In this document: positions 1-8,056 of the stretch, piece by piece
How the letters are laid out: every line of letters starts with the position of its first letter
Numbering within the stretch: the first letter of the stretch is position 1
From: Streptomyces sp. NBC_01485
GTDB lineage: Bacteria > Actinomycetota > Actinomycetes > Streptomycetales > Streptomycetaceae
Assembly: GCF_036227125.1 (NCBI RefSeq)
Contig: NZ_CP109435.1
Coordinates: 1,488,001-1,552,000 of the forward strand
Direction of reading: 5' to 3'
Length of the DNA stretch: 64,000 nt
Position numbers and translations under genes: made by a program
The notes under the pieces: generated by a model
The model's input: the letters and a program-made list of their open reading frames with translations, nothing else
Told to the model about the DNA's origin: nothing
Databases searched by the model: none

Positions 1-1515
1 GCGGTCCGCCGCCATTCCCGCGGCGTCCAGCAGGGCGGTGCCGACGATGAGATCGGCCCCGCCGAACTCGGGGTCGTCCAGCTCCGTGCCGTCGTCCACG
101 GCGAACAGCAGCTTCTCCTCGCCCTGGCGGTAGGCGGTGCCCACGGCCGGGCTGGCGGCGTGCACCGCCAGCAGTGCCACCAGGTACGGCAGTTCGAGGT
201 CGCCGGTGCGGCGCGCCTCCGCGAGCAGCCCCGACAGCCGGCGCGGCGCGTCCGCCGGCAGGTCGAGCAGCTCCTTGGCGACCGCCAACTGCTCCTCGCT
301 GAACCGGCTGTCGTCCGGCGTCGCGATGAGGTCCGGCTCCGGCATCTCCGCCCCCAGATGCTCCCGCTCGACGGGCGGCGTCAGCAGCAGGTCGACGAGA
401 TCGCCCACCCGCACCGACACCGGCGTACGCAGCCCGGTCCCGCGCGCGAAGAACGCGTCGGTGACCCGGACCGCCTGCTCCAGCGGCAACGGCAGCACGG
501 GCGCGACGAGATGCCCGTAGAGGTCGATCCCCGACGACGTCATGGGTGTGGCGAACGCCTGCCGGTCCTGCTCGGCGCGGAACAGCGGGCCGGCCTCCAG
601 CAGCCTGGACTGGAGCTGGGTGTGCCGGCGGATGCAGTCCTTGACGATGTCGACGAGTTCGGCGGCCCGCCGCTTGTTCTCCGCGTCCTCGATCTCGTCA
701 CGGGCCTTACGGATGTTGGTGAGGATCGCGTTCTCGTGGCGGTAGCGGTCGGCGACGTGGTCGAGGGCCTCGGCGATCATGTCGGGCACGGCGTTGAGCC
801 AGTCAACCGCGCGGACGTTGCGCCGGGTGGCCTCCAGGGCGCGGCGCAGCGTCTCCGCGTACTGCACGGTGCGGTAGCGGGCCTGCTCGGCGGCCAACTG
901 CGCGTCGGCGAGGCGGCCTCGGCGGATGAGCACCTCGAGCTTGACCTCGGCGGCGATCTGCGCGCTGGTGACGTCGGTGTCGAGGGCGCCGACGAGGACG
1001 TTGACCGCCTCGTCGGTGGTCCGGAGGTAGACCACGCCGCCGTAGCCGGTGACCTCCTCGATCAGCTTGAAGTCGTAGTCGCGGCGCACATAGGTGCCGT
1101 CCGGCGCGAACGTGCCGTAGGCGGCGCGGAAGCCGCGGTCGACGCTGCCGACGTTGATCAGGTTCTCCAGGACCCAGCGAGCCACCCGCTCGTGCTCGGC
1201 GACGGGCCGCCGGGGGGCCTGTGCGGCGATGCGCGGCAGGAGTCTGGCCACTATCTGGTCGTGGTCGGCGCCGGTGTCGAAGTCCATGTTGAGCGTGATG
1301 AGGTCGATGGCGGCGAGGGCGATCTCCGCCATGCCGTAGACCGAGTACTCACCGGCGAGATTGGCCTTGCGCGCGTCGAGGTCGTGGATCGGCGCGGTGC
1401 AGGCGAGCGCGCGCAGCCGCCGCGCCAGCCCCTCGTCGGCGGCCGGCCCCAGCGCGGGGCGCGGCCCCGCGCTGAGCTGGGGCGGAACACGGTCCGTCGA
1501 AGCAGGCGAAGTCAC
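1..1515 (-). CDS. Large hypothetical protein, C-terminus cut by window edge
   Basis: The first 505 residues are visible and the frame runs open off the left edge. I do not recognise the family with confidence. After a proline-rich start it has a region around residues 20-60 that looks helical, a mixed part with GGVVYLRTTDEAVNVL near residue 150, and a long charged helical stretch at about residues 170-300. This overall shape recalls kleisin-type subunits of MukF/MksF/JetA condensin-like complexes, but that is only an impression. No signal peptide or membrane segment is seen. The GTG at 1515 has no Shine-Dalgarno sequence; a TAGTCT hexamer at 1523-1528 lies seven bases upstream, so the mRNA may be leaderless. 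A GntR regulator on the same strand ends 132 bp upstream. Confidence is high for the coding call and low for function. Confidence 0.75.
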   Translation of the reverse strand, partial: MTSPASTDRVPPQLSAGPRPALGPAADEGLARRLRALACTAPIHDLDARKANLAGEYSVYGMAEIALAAIDLITLNMDFDTGADHDQIVARLLPRIAAQAPRRPVAEHERVARWVLENLINVGSVDRGFRAAYGTFAPDGTYVRRDYDFKLIEEVTGYGGVVYLRTTDEAVNVLVGALDTDVTSAQIAAEVKLEVLIRRGRLADAQLAAEQARYRTVQYAETLRRALEATRRNVRAVDWLNAVPDMIAEALDHVADRYRHENAILTNIRKARDEIEDAENKRRAAELVDIVKDCIRRHTQLQSRLLEAGPLFRAEQDRQAFATPMTSSGIDLYGHLVAPVLPLPLEQAVRVTDAFFARGTGLRTPVSVRVGDLVDLLLTPPVEREHLGAEMPEPDLIATPDDSRFSEEQLAVAKELLDLPADAPRRLSGLLAEARRTGDLELPYLVALLAVHAASPAVGTAYRQGEEKLLFAVDDGTELDDPEFGGADLIVGTALLDAAGMAADR

Positions 1516-1628
1516 GGTGCACAGACTAGGTCCTCGGTCTGACAACGACCCAAACGACGCGGATCGCCTCCGGCGGTCGGCCGGGCGGCTACCGGTCGTT
1601 CTCCGGGTGCGGGCCGGTGGGGGCTTGT

Positions 1629-1649
1629 CGCGCGGTTCCCCGCGCCCCT
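1629..1649 (-). repeat. GC-rich intergenic hairpin repeat, copy A
   Basis: A 21-bp word that reads AGGGGCGCGGGG then AACCGCGCG on the minus strand. The identical 21 bp recurs on the plus strand at 49550-49570. The core CGCGG-GGAA-CCGCG folds as a small hairpin. From memory this motif is frequent between genes in Streptomyces genomes. Here it sits at the 3' end of the GntR gene and overlaps its last codons. Confidence 0.6.
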
Positions 1650-2352
1650 AGAGGAGGGCTTCGCCCTCCCCCTCCCTCCGCCGGTAGACGTCGACGACCC
1701 GGGCCAGTGAGTCGGCCAGGTACACGTGGAGCAGTTTCTCCGCCTCGTGCTTGTCGCCGGCCTCCAGGGCCTCCAGGATCTGGCGGTTGCGCTGGAGGTA
1801 CGGCTCGTGCAGCAGACGCGGCTCGCCGACGAGGTGGAAGGCGAGGCGCAGCTCGGCGAAGACACTGCGCATCAGCTCGTCGGTGCGGGCGCTTCCGGCC
1901 AGGGCCACGAGTTCCCGGTGGAAGTGGAAGTTGGCGGTCCCCAGCCCTTTCCAGTCATTCTCGACAGCCGCCACCTGGCCCTCCGTGACACTCGCCCGGA
2001 GACCGTCCAGCGCGTACGGCGGCTCCCCGAGCCCGCGTGTGACGGCGCACTCGACGAGCGTGCGCGTGCGGTAGATGTCCTCGACGTCCTCGACGGTCAC
2101 GACCCGGACGAACACGCCCCGGTTCAACTCGTGGACGAGCAGTCGCTCGTGGGTGAGCAGCCGGAACGCCTCGCGCAGTGTGTTGCGGGACACACCGAGG
2201 GCTCCGCCGATGCTGTCCTCGGACAGTCGCGTCCCGGGCGGGAAATAGCCCTCGGCGATGCGGCTCCTGAGGATGTCCGAAACCCGTTCGGCCGTGCTGG
2301 TGCGGCCCAGGAGGGCGCGGTCGTCGGCCAGTCCCGCCAGCTGCTCTGCCAT
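1648..2352 (-). CDS. GntR-family regulator, FadR/FCD subfamily
   Basis: This 234-residue protein has an N-terminal winged helix (residues about 18-85, with LSEDSIGGALGVSRNTLREA as recognition region) and a C-terminal all-helical FCD ligand domain. FCD metal or ligand residues fit the positions around FHFHRELVALAG and the helices that follow. Length is normal for the subfamily. It is divergent from the MFS/DUF1445/pxpABC operon, and a perfect 19-bp palindrome lies between the -35 and -10 boxes of that operon. It is therefore probably the local repressor, with an acid or oxoproline-related compound as inducer (inference). The ATG at 2352 fits the start of the winged-helix fold. Confidence 0.9.
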   Translation of the reverse strand: MAEQLAGLADDRALLGRTSTAERVSDILRSRIAEGYFPPGTRLSEDSIGGALGVSRNTLREAFRLLTHERLLVHELNRGVFVRVVTVEDVEDIYRTRTLVECAVTRGLGEPPYALDGLRASVTEGQVAAVENDWKGLGTANFHFHRELVALAGSARTDELMRSVFAELRLAFHLVGEPRLLHEPYLQRNRQILEALEAGDKHEAEKLLHVYLADSLARVVDVYRRREGEGEALL

Positions 2353-2396
2353 GCCCGGAATTCAACCGCAGATACGAGAACGAAACAACGTAGGTA

Positions 2397-2425
2397 TTGA
2401 AGGATCGTTCAACGATCCTCTACCT
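2397..2425 (+). promoter_or_regulatory. Promoter with palindromic operator ahead of the pxp operon
   Basis: A candidate -35 TTGAAG (2397-2402) and -10 CTACCT (2420-2425) are separated by 17 bp. The spacer and edge of the -35 are filled by the perfect palindrome AGGATCGTT-C-AACGATCCT (2401-2419). The inner part TCGTTCAACGA fits the TnGT-ACnA type half-sites of FCD regulators. Binding by the divergent GntR protein would block the promoter. Confidence 0.6.
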
Positions 2426-2569
2426 TCCTTTCCAGGCACCGCCCCCGCCCCCACCCCGGCGACCCGCCTCCCGCACCACTCCAGCGCCACGCCCGCACCG
2501 GTCGCGCATCGCTCCCTCACGGCACGGCTCACTCCCAGCACCCTCCGTCCTCCCACAGCGAGGTGCCCC

Positions 2570-3871
2570 ATGAGTACGACCCCTCCACCGCAGGCCCCGA
2601 CCACCGACGCCCGCCCCGCGGCGTCCGAACACGCCCCCGACGACGGCGCACTGGCCTGGCTGCGCGCCCTCGGTCCGCGCGGCCGGCGCGCCTTCGCCGG
2701 CGCGTTCGGGGGCTACGCCCTCGACTCCTACGACTACTTCACGCTGCCGCTGAGCATGGTCGCGCTGGCGGCGTACTTCGGTCTGGACAGCGGCCAGACC
2801 GGCCTGTTCACCACCGTCACCCTGGTCGCGTCCGCGATCGGCGGGGCCGTGGCGGGCGTCATGGCCGACCGGATCGGCCGGGTCAAGGCCCTGATGATCA
2901 CGGTGATCACGTACGCGGTCTTCACCGTCGCCTGCGGCTTCGCGCCCACCTACGAGACGCTGCTGATCTTCCGGGCCCTGCAGGGCCTCGGGTTCGGCGG
3001 CGAGTGGGCGGTCGGCGCGATCCTGGTCGCCGAGTACGCGAGCGCGAAGCACCGGGGGCGCACCCTCGGCGCGATCCAGAGCTCGTGGGCCGTCGGCTGG
3101 GGTCTCGCGGTGGTCGCGTACACGCTGGTCTTCTCGTACGTCGGCGACGACATGGCCTGGCGCGTGATGTTCTGGACGGGCGCCCTGCCCGCGCTGCTCG
3201 TCGTGTGGATGCGGCGCCGGGTGCAGGACGCGCCGCAGGCCACGGCCGCCCGCGAACAGAGCGCCGAGAGAGGCTCGTTCCGGGCGATCTTCAAGGGGCC
3301 GCTGCTGCGCACGACGCTCTTCGCGGGCCTGCTCTCCACCGGTGTGCAGGGCGGCTACTACACCCTGGCGACCTGGGTGCCCACGTACCTGAAGTCGGAG
3401 CGCGGTCTGTCGGTGGTCGGCACCGGCGGCTATCTCACCTTCCTGATCTCGGGCGCCTTCCTCGGCTACCTGACCGGTGGCTACCTCACCGACCGGCTGG
3501 GCCGGCGCCGCAACATCTGGCTGTTCGCCCTGCTGTCGGCGGTGTGCATCCTGGCGTACACGAACATCCCGAGCGGCGCGAACACCCTGCTCCTCGTGCT
3601 CGGCTTCCCGCTCGGGTTCTGCATGTCGGCGATCTTCAGCGGCTTCGGGTCCTACCTGAGCGAGCTGTACCCGACCGCCCTGCGCGGCACAGGACAGGGC
3701 TTCACGTACAACACCGGGCGCGCCGTGGGCGCCGTCTTCCCCACCATGGTCGGCTTCCTGGCCGACAGCTGGGGTGTGGGCGGTGCGCTGGTGTTCGGCG
3801 CGATCGGTTACGCCATCGCCGCCCTGGCGCTGCTCGGGCTGCCGGAGACCCGCGGGAAGGAACTGGTGTGA
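2570..3871 (+). CDS. MFS transporter, metabolite:H+ symporter type
   Basis: This 433-residue protein has about 12 membrane segments and the sugar/acid symporter signatures: an acidic DSYDYF motif in the first segment, [10 protein letters not shown] in the loop between segments 2 and 3, and TDRLGRR in the mirrored loop. Aromatic-acid and carboxylate carriers of this group have such a DxYD motif. It is the first gene of an operon with DUF1445 and PxpABC genes, so it may import 5-oxoproline or a related acid (inference). The start ATG at 2570 follows GCGAGGTGCCCC; in-frame sequence further upstream is non-coding in character and overlaps the operator. The next gene overlaps its stop by four bases. 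Confidence 0.88.
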   Translation: MSTTPPPQAPTTDARPAASEHAPDDGALAWLRALGPRGRRAFAGAFGGYALDSYDYFTLPLSMVALAAYFGLDSGQTGLFTTVTLVASAIGGAVAGVMADRIGRVKALMITVITYAVFTVACGFAPTYETLLIFRALQGLGFGGEWAVGAILVAEYASAKHRGRTLGAIQSSWAVGWGLAVVAYTLVFSYVGDDMAWRVMFWTGALPALLVVWMRRRVQDAPQATAAREQSAERGSFRAIFKGPLLRTTLFAGLLSTGVQGGYYTLATWVPTYLKSERGLSVVGTGGYLTFLISGAFLGYLTGGYLTDRLGRRRNIWLFALLSAVCILAYTNIPSGANTLLLVLGFPLGFCMSAIFSGFGSYLSELYPTALRGTGQGFTYNTGRAVGAVFPTMVGFLADSWGVGGALVFGAIGYAIAALALLGLPETRGKELV

Positions 3872-4770
3872 ACCGTCCGCTCGTCACACAGGACAGTCGT
3901 CCGATCCTCACAGAGGACTACCGTCCCATCCACCCGCAGGACCACCGGCCGCCCCCTGCCGCGGACCGTCCCGTCACCCTCGTCGACGAGCACGCGCACG
4001 CGTGGAGCCCCGCCGCCGCCCGGGCCCGCTTCCGGGCGGGCCTGACGGGCCCCACGGCCGGGGTCGCGGCGGGCCACACCCAGGTCAACCTGATCTCGGT
4101 GCCCGCGGACTGGGCGTACGACATGCTGCTGTTCTGCCAGCGCAACCCGAAGCCCTGTCCCGTCCTCGACGTGACGGACGCCGGCTCCTGGACGACCGTC
4201 CTGGCCGAGGGCGCGGACCTGCGTACCGATCTGCCGCGCTACCGGGTGTGGGAGGACGGGGAGCTGGTGGACGAGCCGACGGACGTGCGCGCGTACTGGC
4301 GCGACGACCTGGTGTCGTTCCTGATCGGCTGCAGCTTCACCTTCGAGTGGGCGCTCGCCGGGGCGGGCGTCCCGATCCGGCACGTCGAGCAGGGACGCAA
4401 CGTCCCGATGTACGTGACGAACCGTCAGTGCCGCCCTGCGGGGCGGCTGCACGGCCCCCTGGTGGTGTCCCTGCGGCCGGTGCCGCCGCGGCATCTCGCG
4501 GCGGCGATCCGGGAGAGCAGTCTGCTCCCGGCCGTGCACGGCAGCCCCGTACACTGCGGCGATCCGTCGGGGCTGGGCATCGACGACCTCGGCCGGCCCG
4601 ACTTCGGCGACGCGGTGGACGCCGCGCCGGACGACATCCCGGTGTTCTGGGCCTGCGGCGTGACCCCGCAGGCCGCGGTGATGGCCTCACGCCCGCCGTT
4701 CGCCCTCACCCACGCCCCGGGACAGATGTTCCTCACCGACGCCCGCGACGAGCAGTACCGCGTGGCCTGA
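3868..4770 (+). CDS. DUF1445 family protein (putative hydro-lyase / D-glutamate cyclase-like)
   Basis: This 300-residue protein carries the DUF1445 signatures: [20 protein letters not shown] (about residues 70-90), a PCPVLDVTD motif, and [13 protein letters not shown] (about residues 150-163). The family is often listed as a putative hydro-lyase. Mammalian relatives turn D-glutamate into 5-oxo-D-proline, which matches the neighbouring 5-oxoprolinase genes. A likely job is feeding or clearing 5-oxoproline (family knowledge plus context). The N-terminal 35 residues are a low-complexity tail with repeated RPI and HRP motifs and are longer than usual for the family, so a later start is possible. 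GTG at 3868 overlaps the upstream stop (GTGA). Confidence 0.85.
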   Translation: MNRPLVTQDSRPILTEDYRPIHPQDHRPPPAADRPVTLVDEHAHAWSPAAARARFRAGLTGPTAGVAAGHTQVNLISVPADWAYDMLLFCQRNPKPCPVLDVTDAGSWTTVLAEGADLRTDLPRYRVWEDGELVDEPTDVRAYWRDDLVSFLIGCSFTFEWALAGAGVPIRHVEQGRNVPMYVTNRQCRPAGRLHGPLVVSLRPVPPRHLAAAIRESSLLPAVHGSPVHCGDPSGLGIDDLGRPDFGDAVDAAPDDIPVFWACGVTPQAAVMASRPPFALTHAPGQMFLTDARDEQYRVA

Positions 4771-4798
4771 GACGGAGACAAGGAGACACGGAGAAACC

Positions 4799-5566
4799 AT
4801 GACCGCGACGACCGCGATCGATCTGAACGCCGACCTCGGCGAGGGCTTCGGCCGCTGGGAGCTGACCGACGACGAGCGGCTGCTGTCCGTCGTCACCAGC
4901 GCCAACGTGGCCTGCGGCTTCCACGCCGGGGACGCGGCCACCATGCGGCGGGTGTGCGAGCTGGCGGCCGAGCGGGGCGTGACGATCGGCGCGCAGGTCT
5001 CCTACCGGGACCTGGCCGGATTCGGGCGGCGCGCCATGGACGTGCCGAGCGCCGAACTGGCCGCCGAGGTGGCGTACCAGATCGGCGCCCTGGACGTGTT
5101 CGCCCGGGCGGCCGGCGCGCGCGTGGCGTACGTGAAGCCGCACGGCGCGCTCTACAACCGGGTCGTGCACGACGAGGAGCAGGCCCGCGCGGTGGTCGAC
5201 GGGGTGCGCCTCGCCGACGCCGCGCTGCCCGTGCTCGGGCTGCCCGGCTCACGTCTGCTGGAGCTGGCCCGCGAGGCGGGGCTGCCGGCCGTCCCGGAGG
5301 CCTTCGCGGACCGCGCGTACACCGAGGAGGGCACGCTCGTGCCACGTGGGCGGGACGGGGCCGTGGTCAGCGATCCGGACGCCGTCGTGGAGCGGTCGGT
5401 GGGCCTGGCCCGCCTCGGCCGGGTCACCTCCCACGCGGGGTCGTCCATCGAGGTACGCGCGCGTTCCCTGTGTCTGCACGGCGACACGCCCGGCGCGGTG
5501 GAGCTGGCCCGCCGGGTCCGGCGCCGGCTGGAGGAGTCGGGCGTGCGGGTGGAGGCCTTCGCATGA
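4799..5566 (+). CDS. pxpA: 5-oxoprolinase subunit A (LamB/YcsF family)
   Basis: This 255-residue protein is the PxpA component of bacterial 5-oxoprolinase, which hydrolyses 5-oxo-L-proline to L-glutamate with ATP. The typical motifs are present: DLNADLGEGFGRW at the N-terminus, NVACGFHAGDAATM, and KPHGALYN near residue 115. The start ATG at 4799 is preceded by an AAGGAG-type site. It overlaps pxpB by four bases and lies in the usual A-B-C order. The cytosolic complex needs all three subunits, and all are present and intact here. Confidence 0.95.
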   Translation: MTATTAIDLNADLGEGFGRWELTDDERLLSVVTSANVACGFHAGDAATMRRVCELAAERGVTIGAQVSYRDLAGFGRRAMDVPSAELAAEVAYQIGALDVFARAAGARVAYVKPHGALYNRVVHDEEQARAVVDGVRLADAALPVLGLPGSRLLELAREAGLPAVPEAFADRAYTEEGTLVPRGRDGAVVSDPDAVVERSVGLARLGRVTSHAGSSIEVRARSLCLHGDTPGAVELARRVRRRLEESGVRVEAFA

Positions 5567-6231
5567 GCCTGCGCGTCCGGTCCGTCGGCGACGACGCCCT
5601 GCTCGTCGAGGTGGCCTCGGGTGCGGAGGCCGAGGCCCTGCACGCCGAGCTGCTGCGCCGTCGCGCGGCGGGCCTGCTCAGTGCCCGCGAGATCGTCCCG
5701 GCGGCCCGCACGGTCCTCCTGGACGGTCTGACCGACCCCGGCCGCCTGGCGTCCGAGCTGGCCGCCTCCGACATACCGCCCGCTCCCGCGCGCGAGAGCG
5801 ACGTCGTGGAGATCCCTACGCGGTACGACGGCCCGGACCTGTCCGAGGTCGCCGCCCTGTGGGGTGTCCCGGAACAGGAGGTGGCCCGCATCCACGCGGC
5901 CGCCGTGTTCCGGGTCGCCTTCTGCGGGTTCGCGCCAGGCTTCGGCTATCTCACCGGCCTGCCCGCGCGCTACGACGTCCCGCGCCGGGCCGCTCCGCGC
6001 ACCTCCGTGCCGGCGGGTTCGGTGGCGCTGGCGGGGCCGTACACGGGCGTGTACCCGCGTTCCTCGCCGGGCGGCTGGCAGTTGATCGGCACCACGGAGG
6101 CGGTGCTGTGGGACCACGCGCGCGTACCGGCCGCACTGCTGGCGCCGGGCACACGCGTGCGCTTCGTCCCGGCGGGGCCGGGAGGGCCGGTGGACACGGT
6201 GGGGACGGCAGAGACGGTGGGGACGACATGA
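5563..6231 (+). CDS. pxpB: 5-oxoprolinase subunit B (allophanate hydrolase subunit 1 family)
   Basis: This 222-residue protein has the family hallmark FCGFAPGFGYLTGLP around residues 120-135, followed by PRTSVPAGSVALAG-like sequence and the conserved GGWQLIGTT. It forms the PxpBC unit that phosphorylates or activates 5-oxoproline. The ATGA overlap with pxpA at 5563 fixes the start. The last 18 residues are a low-complexity tail built from repeats of a GTGGGGACGG-like unit and are probably not structured. Confidence 0.94.
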   Translation: MSLRVRSVGDDALLVEVASGAEAEALHAELLRRRAAGLLSAREIVPAARTVLLDGLTDPGRLASELAASDIPPAPARESDVVEIPTRYDGPDLSEVAALWGVPEQEVARIHAAAVFRVAFCGFAPGFGYLTGLPARYDVPRRAAPRTSVPAGSVALAGPYTGVYPRSSPGGWQLIGTTEAVLWDHARVPAALLAPGTRVRFVPAGPGGPVDTVGTAETVGTT

Positions 6232-7115
6232 GCGACCGCGCACTCTGCGTCGTCCGCGCCGGGGCGCTCACCACGGTGCAGGACCGGGGCCGTCCCGGAC
6301 ACGCGCATCTGGGCGTGCCGCGTTCCGGTGCGCTGGACGTGCCCGCGGCGGCCCTCGTCAACCGGCTGGTGGGCAACCCGCCCGACGCGGCCGTCCTGGA
6401 GACCACGCTCAACGGCTGTGCGCTGAGGCCGCGTTCCGCCGTGACCGTGGCGGTCGGGGGCGCGCCCTGCCGGGTCACGGTGGACGGCCGGCCGGTCGCC
6501 TGGGGCGCACCCGTGCGCGTCCCCGCCGGGGCGGTGCTGGACGTCGGACCGGCCGTCTCCGGGGTACGCGGTTACGTGGCAGTGGCCGGCGGCATCGCCG
6601 TCGAACCGGTTCTCGGCAGCCGCTCCACGGACCTGCTGTCGGGCCTCGGCCCCGCCCCGCTCACGGACGGCACGATCCTGCCGCTGGGCCCCCTGGGGCC
6701 GCCGGGGCGCGAACTCGCCCCGCACGCGCGCGTGGACGTCGCCCCGCAGCCGGCGCCCCCGGCCGAACTCGTCCTGCGGGTGACTCTGGGCCCGCGCGAC
6801 GACTGGTTCACCCCGGACGCGGTCCGCGCCTTCACCTCGCGGACGTTCCGCGTGTCCTCGGCGAGCAACCGCATCGGGCTGCGCACCGACGGGCCCGCCC
6901 TGGAGCGGGCGCTCAGCGGGGAGCTCGCGAGCGAGGGGATGGTCCTGGGCGCCGTACAGGTGCCGCCCGCGGGCCGCCCGGTGGTCTTCCTGGCCGACCA
7001 CCCGACCACCGGGGGCTACCCGGTGATCGGGGTCGTCCGCGCGACCGACCTCCCGGCCGCCGCCCAGGCGGTACCGGGAACACCGGTCCGCTTCGTGGCC
7101 GTACGCCGACGCTGA
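6228..7115 (+). CDS. pxpC: 5-oxoprolinase subunit C (allophanate hydrolase subunit 2 family)
   Basis: This 295-residue protein starts with the family motif GALTTVQDRGRPGHAHLG and SGALD, and later shows SNRIGLRTDGPALER and a DHPTTGGYPVIG block. It completes the PxpABC enzyme. The start overlaps pxpB by four bases (ATGA at 6228). The gene is convergent with an SGNH hydrolase gene only 17 bp away; a six-base-pair hairpin (7114-7128) sits at the junction. Confidence 0.94.
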   Translation: MSDRALCVVRAGALTTVQDRGRPGHAHLGVPRSGALDVPAAALVNRLVGNPPDAAVLETTLNGCALRPRSAVTVAVGGAPCRVTVDGRPVAWGAPVRVPAGAVLDVGPAVSGVRGYVAVAGGIAVEPVLGSRSTDLLSGLGPAPLTDGTILPLGPLGPPGRELAPHARVDVAPQPAPPAELVLRVTLGPRDDWFTPDAVRAFTSRTFRVSSASNRIGLRTDGPALERALSGELASEGMVLGAVQVPPAGRPVVFLADHPTTGGYPVIGVVRATDLPAAAQAVPGTPVRFVAVRRR

Positions 7116-7132
7116 CGCCCATGGCGTCCGTC

Positions 7133-8056
7133 TCAGGCGGCGTCCGGCTGCCGTTCCCCCACGGACAGAGCGGTGAGTGCGGCGGACACCGCGGCGGAGG
7201 CGCGTAGGTCGAGCCGGGCGCTCGTGCCCCGCGCGCGGTGCCGCATCTCGTCGGCGGCCAGGGTGAGCAGTTGCGGGAGCAGGTCGGTGCACCGCCGGGC
7301 GATCCAGCCGGTGCCGGCGGTCGCCAGCCACCACAGGCTCGCCGACGTCGTGGGCGCCGGGAACTCGGGCTCGGGCGACGGCGCGGGCCCGGTCGCGAGG
7401 CCCGCCTCCGCCAGCAGCGCGTGGAAGCGGACGGCCAGTTGCCGGTGCCCCCGTTCGCCGGGGTGGAGCCGGTCCGCGCTCCACATCGCCCGGTCGGTGA
7501 GCCAGGCGCCCTCCGAGGCGTGCAGGTGGACGGCGCCGTACCGCTCGGAGAGGGCGTGCACGACGGTGTTGACGGCGCGCTGGCGCCGGGCCAGCGGCCG
7601 GGCGAGGGCCCCGGGCAGCCCGAGGGTCCCGCCCGGGTCGGGCAGGCACGCGGTGAGCAGGACCGCGCCCTGCTCGGCGAAGGCGCCGTAGACCGTGTCG
7701 AGCCGGGCGGCCACGGCGTGGATGTCGAAGGTGCAGCGCAGGGTGTCGTTGACGCCGACGACGACGGAGACGACGTCGGGCCGTAGCGCCAGCCCGGCCG
7801 GGAGCTGCCGTTCCAGCACGTCCCGCGTCTGCGCCCCGCTGACCGCGAGGTTGCTGAACTCCACGGCCGCCACGGGCCCCTCGCCCCCCTCGATCCCCTC
7901 AGCCCCTTCGGCTCCCGCGGCCTCCTCGCCCCTTTCGGCCTCCCCGGCGATCCCGTCCGCGAGGAGCGCGGCCCAGCCGCGCCACCCCTCGCCCACGGGG
8001 TCCCCCACGCCCTCGGTGAGCGAGTCCCCGAGCGCAACGAAGCGGACGCGTCTCAT
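7133..8056 (-). CDS. SGNH/GDSL hydrolase
   Basis: This 307-residue protein carries the SGNH blocks: FVALGDSLTEGVGDP with the nucleophile serine near residue 12, VVVGVNDTLR with the oxyanion Asn near residue 110, and DRLHPGERGHRQLA with the catalytic Asp/His near residue 205. No signal peptide is visible, so it should be cytosolic. Residues 38-62 are a low-complexity Glu/Gly/Ala insert, probably a linker. It is the third gene of an operon with two glycosyltransferases and overlaps the preceding gene by four bases. An esterase or acyl-removing role on a glycolipid or glycan is plausible from context only. Confidence 0.88.
   Translation of the reverse strand: MRRVRFVALGDSLTEGVGDPVGEGWRGWAALLADGIAGEAERGEEAAGAEGAEGIEGGEGPVAAVEFSNLAVSGAQTRDVLERQLPAGLALRPDVVSVVVGVNDTLRCTFDIHAVAARLDTVYGAFAEQGAVLLTACLPDPGGTLGLPGALARPLARRQRAVNTVVHALSERYGAVHLHASEGAWLTDRAMWSADRLHPGERGHRQLAVRFHALLAEAGLATGPAPSPEPEFPAPTTSASLWWLATAGTGWIARRCTDLLPQLLTLAADEMRHRARGTSARLDLRASAAVSAALTALSVGERQPDAA

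Noticed and set aside
160..1542. Long plus-strand open frame
   Set aside because: It is the reverse-strand shadow of the left-edge gene; its translation is rich in arginine, glycine and valine without any domain, while the minus strand reads as a normal protein.
2420..3052. Minus-strand frame over the MFS gene
   Set aside because: Shadow of the MFS coding sequence, without membrane segments or domain.
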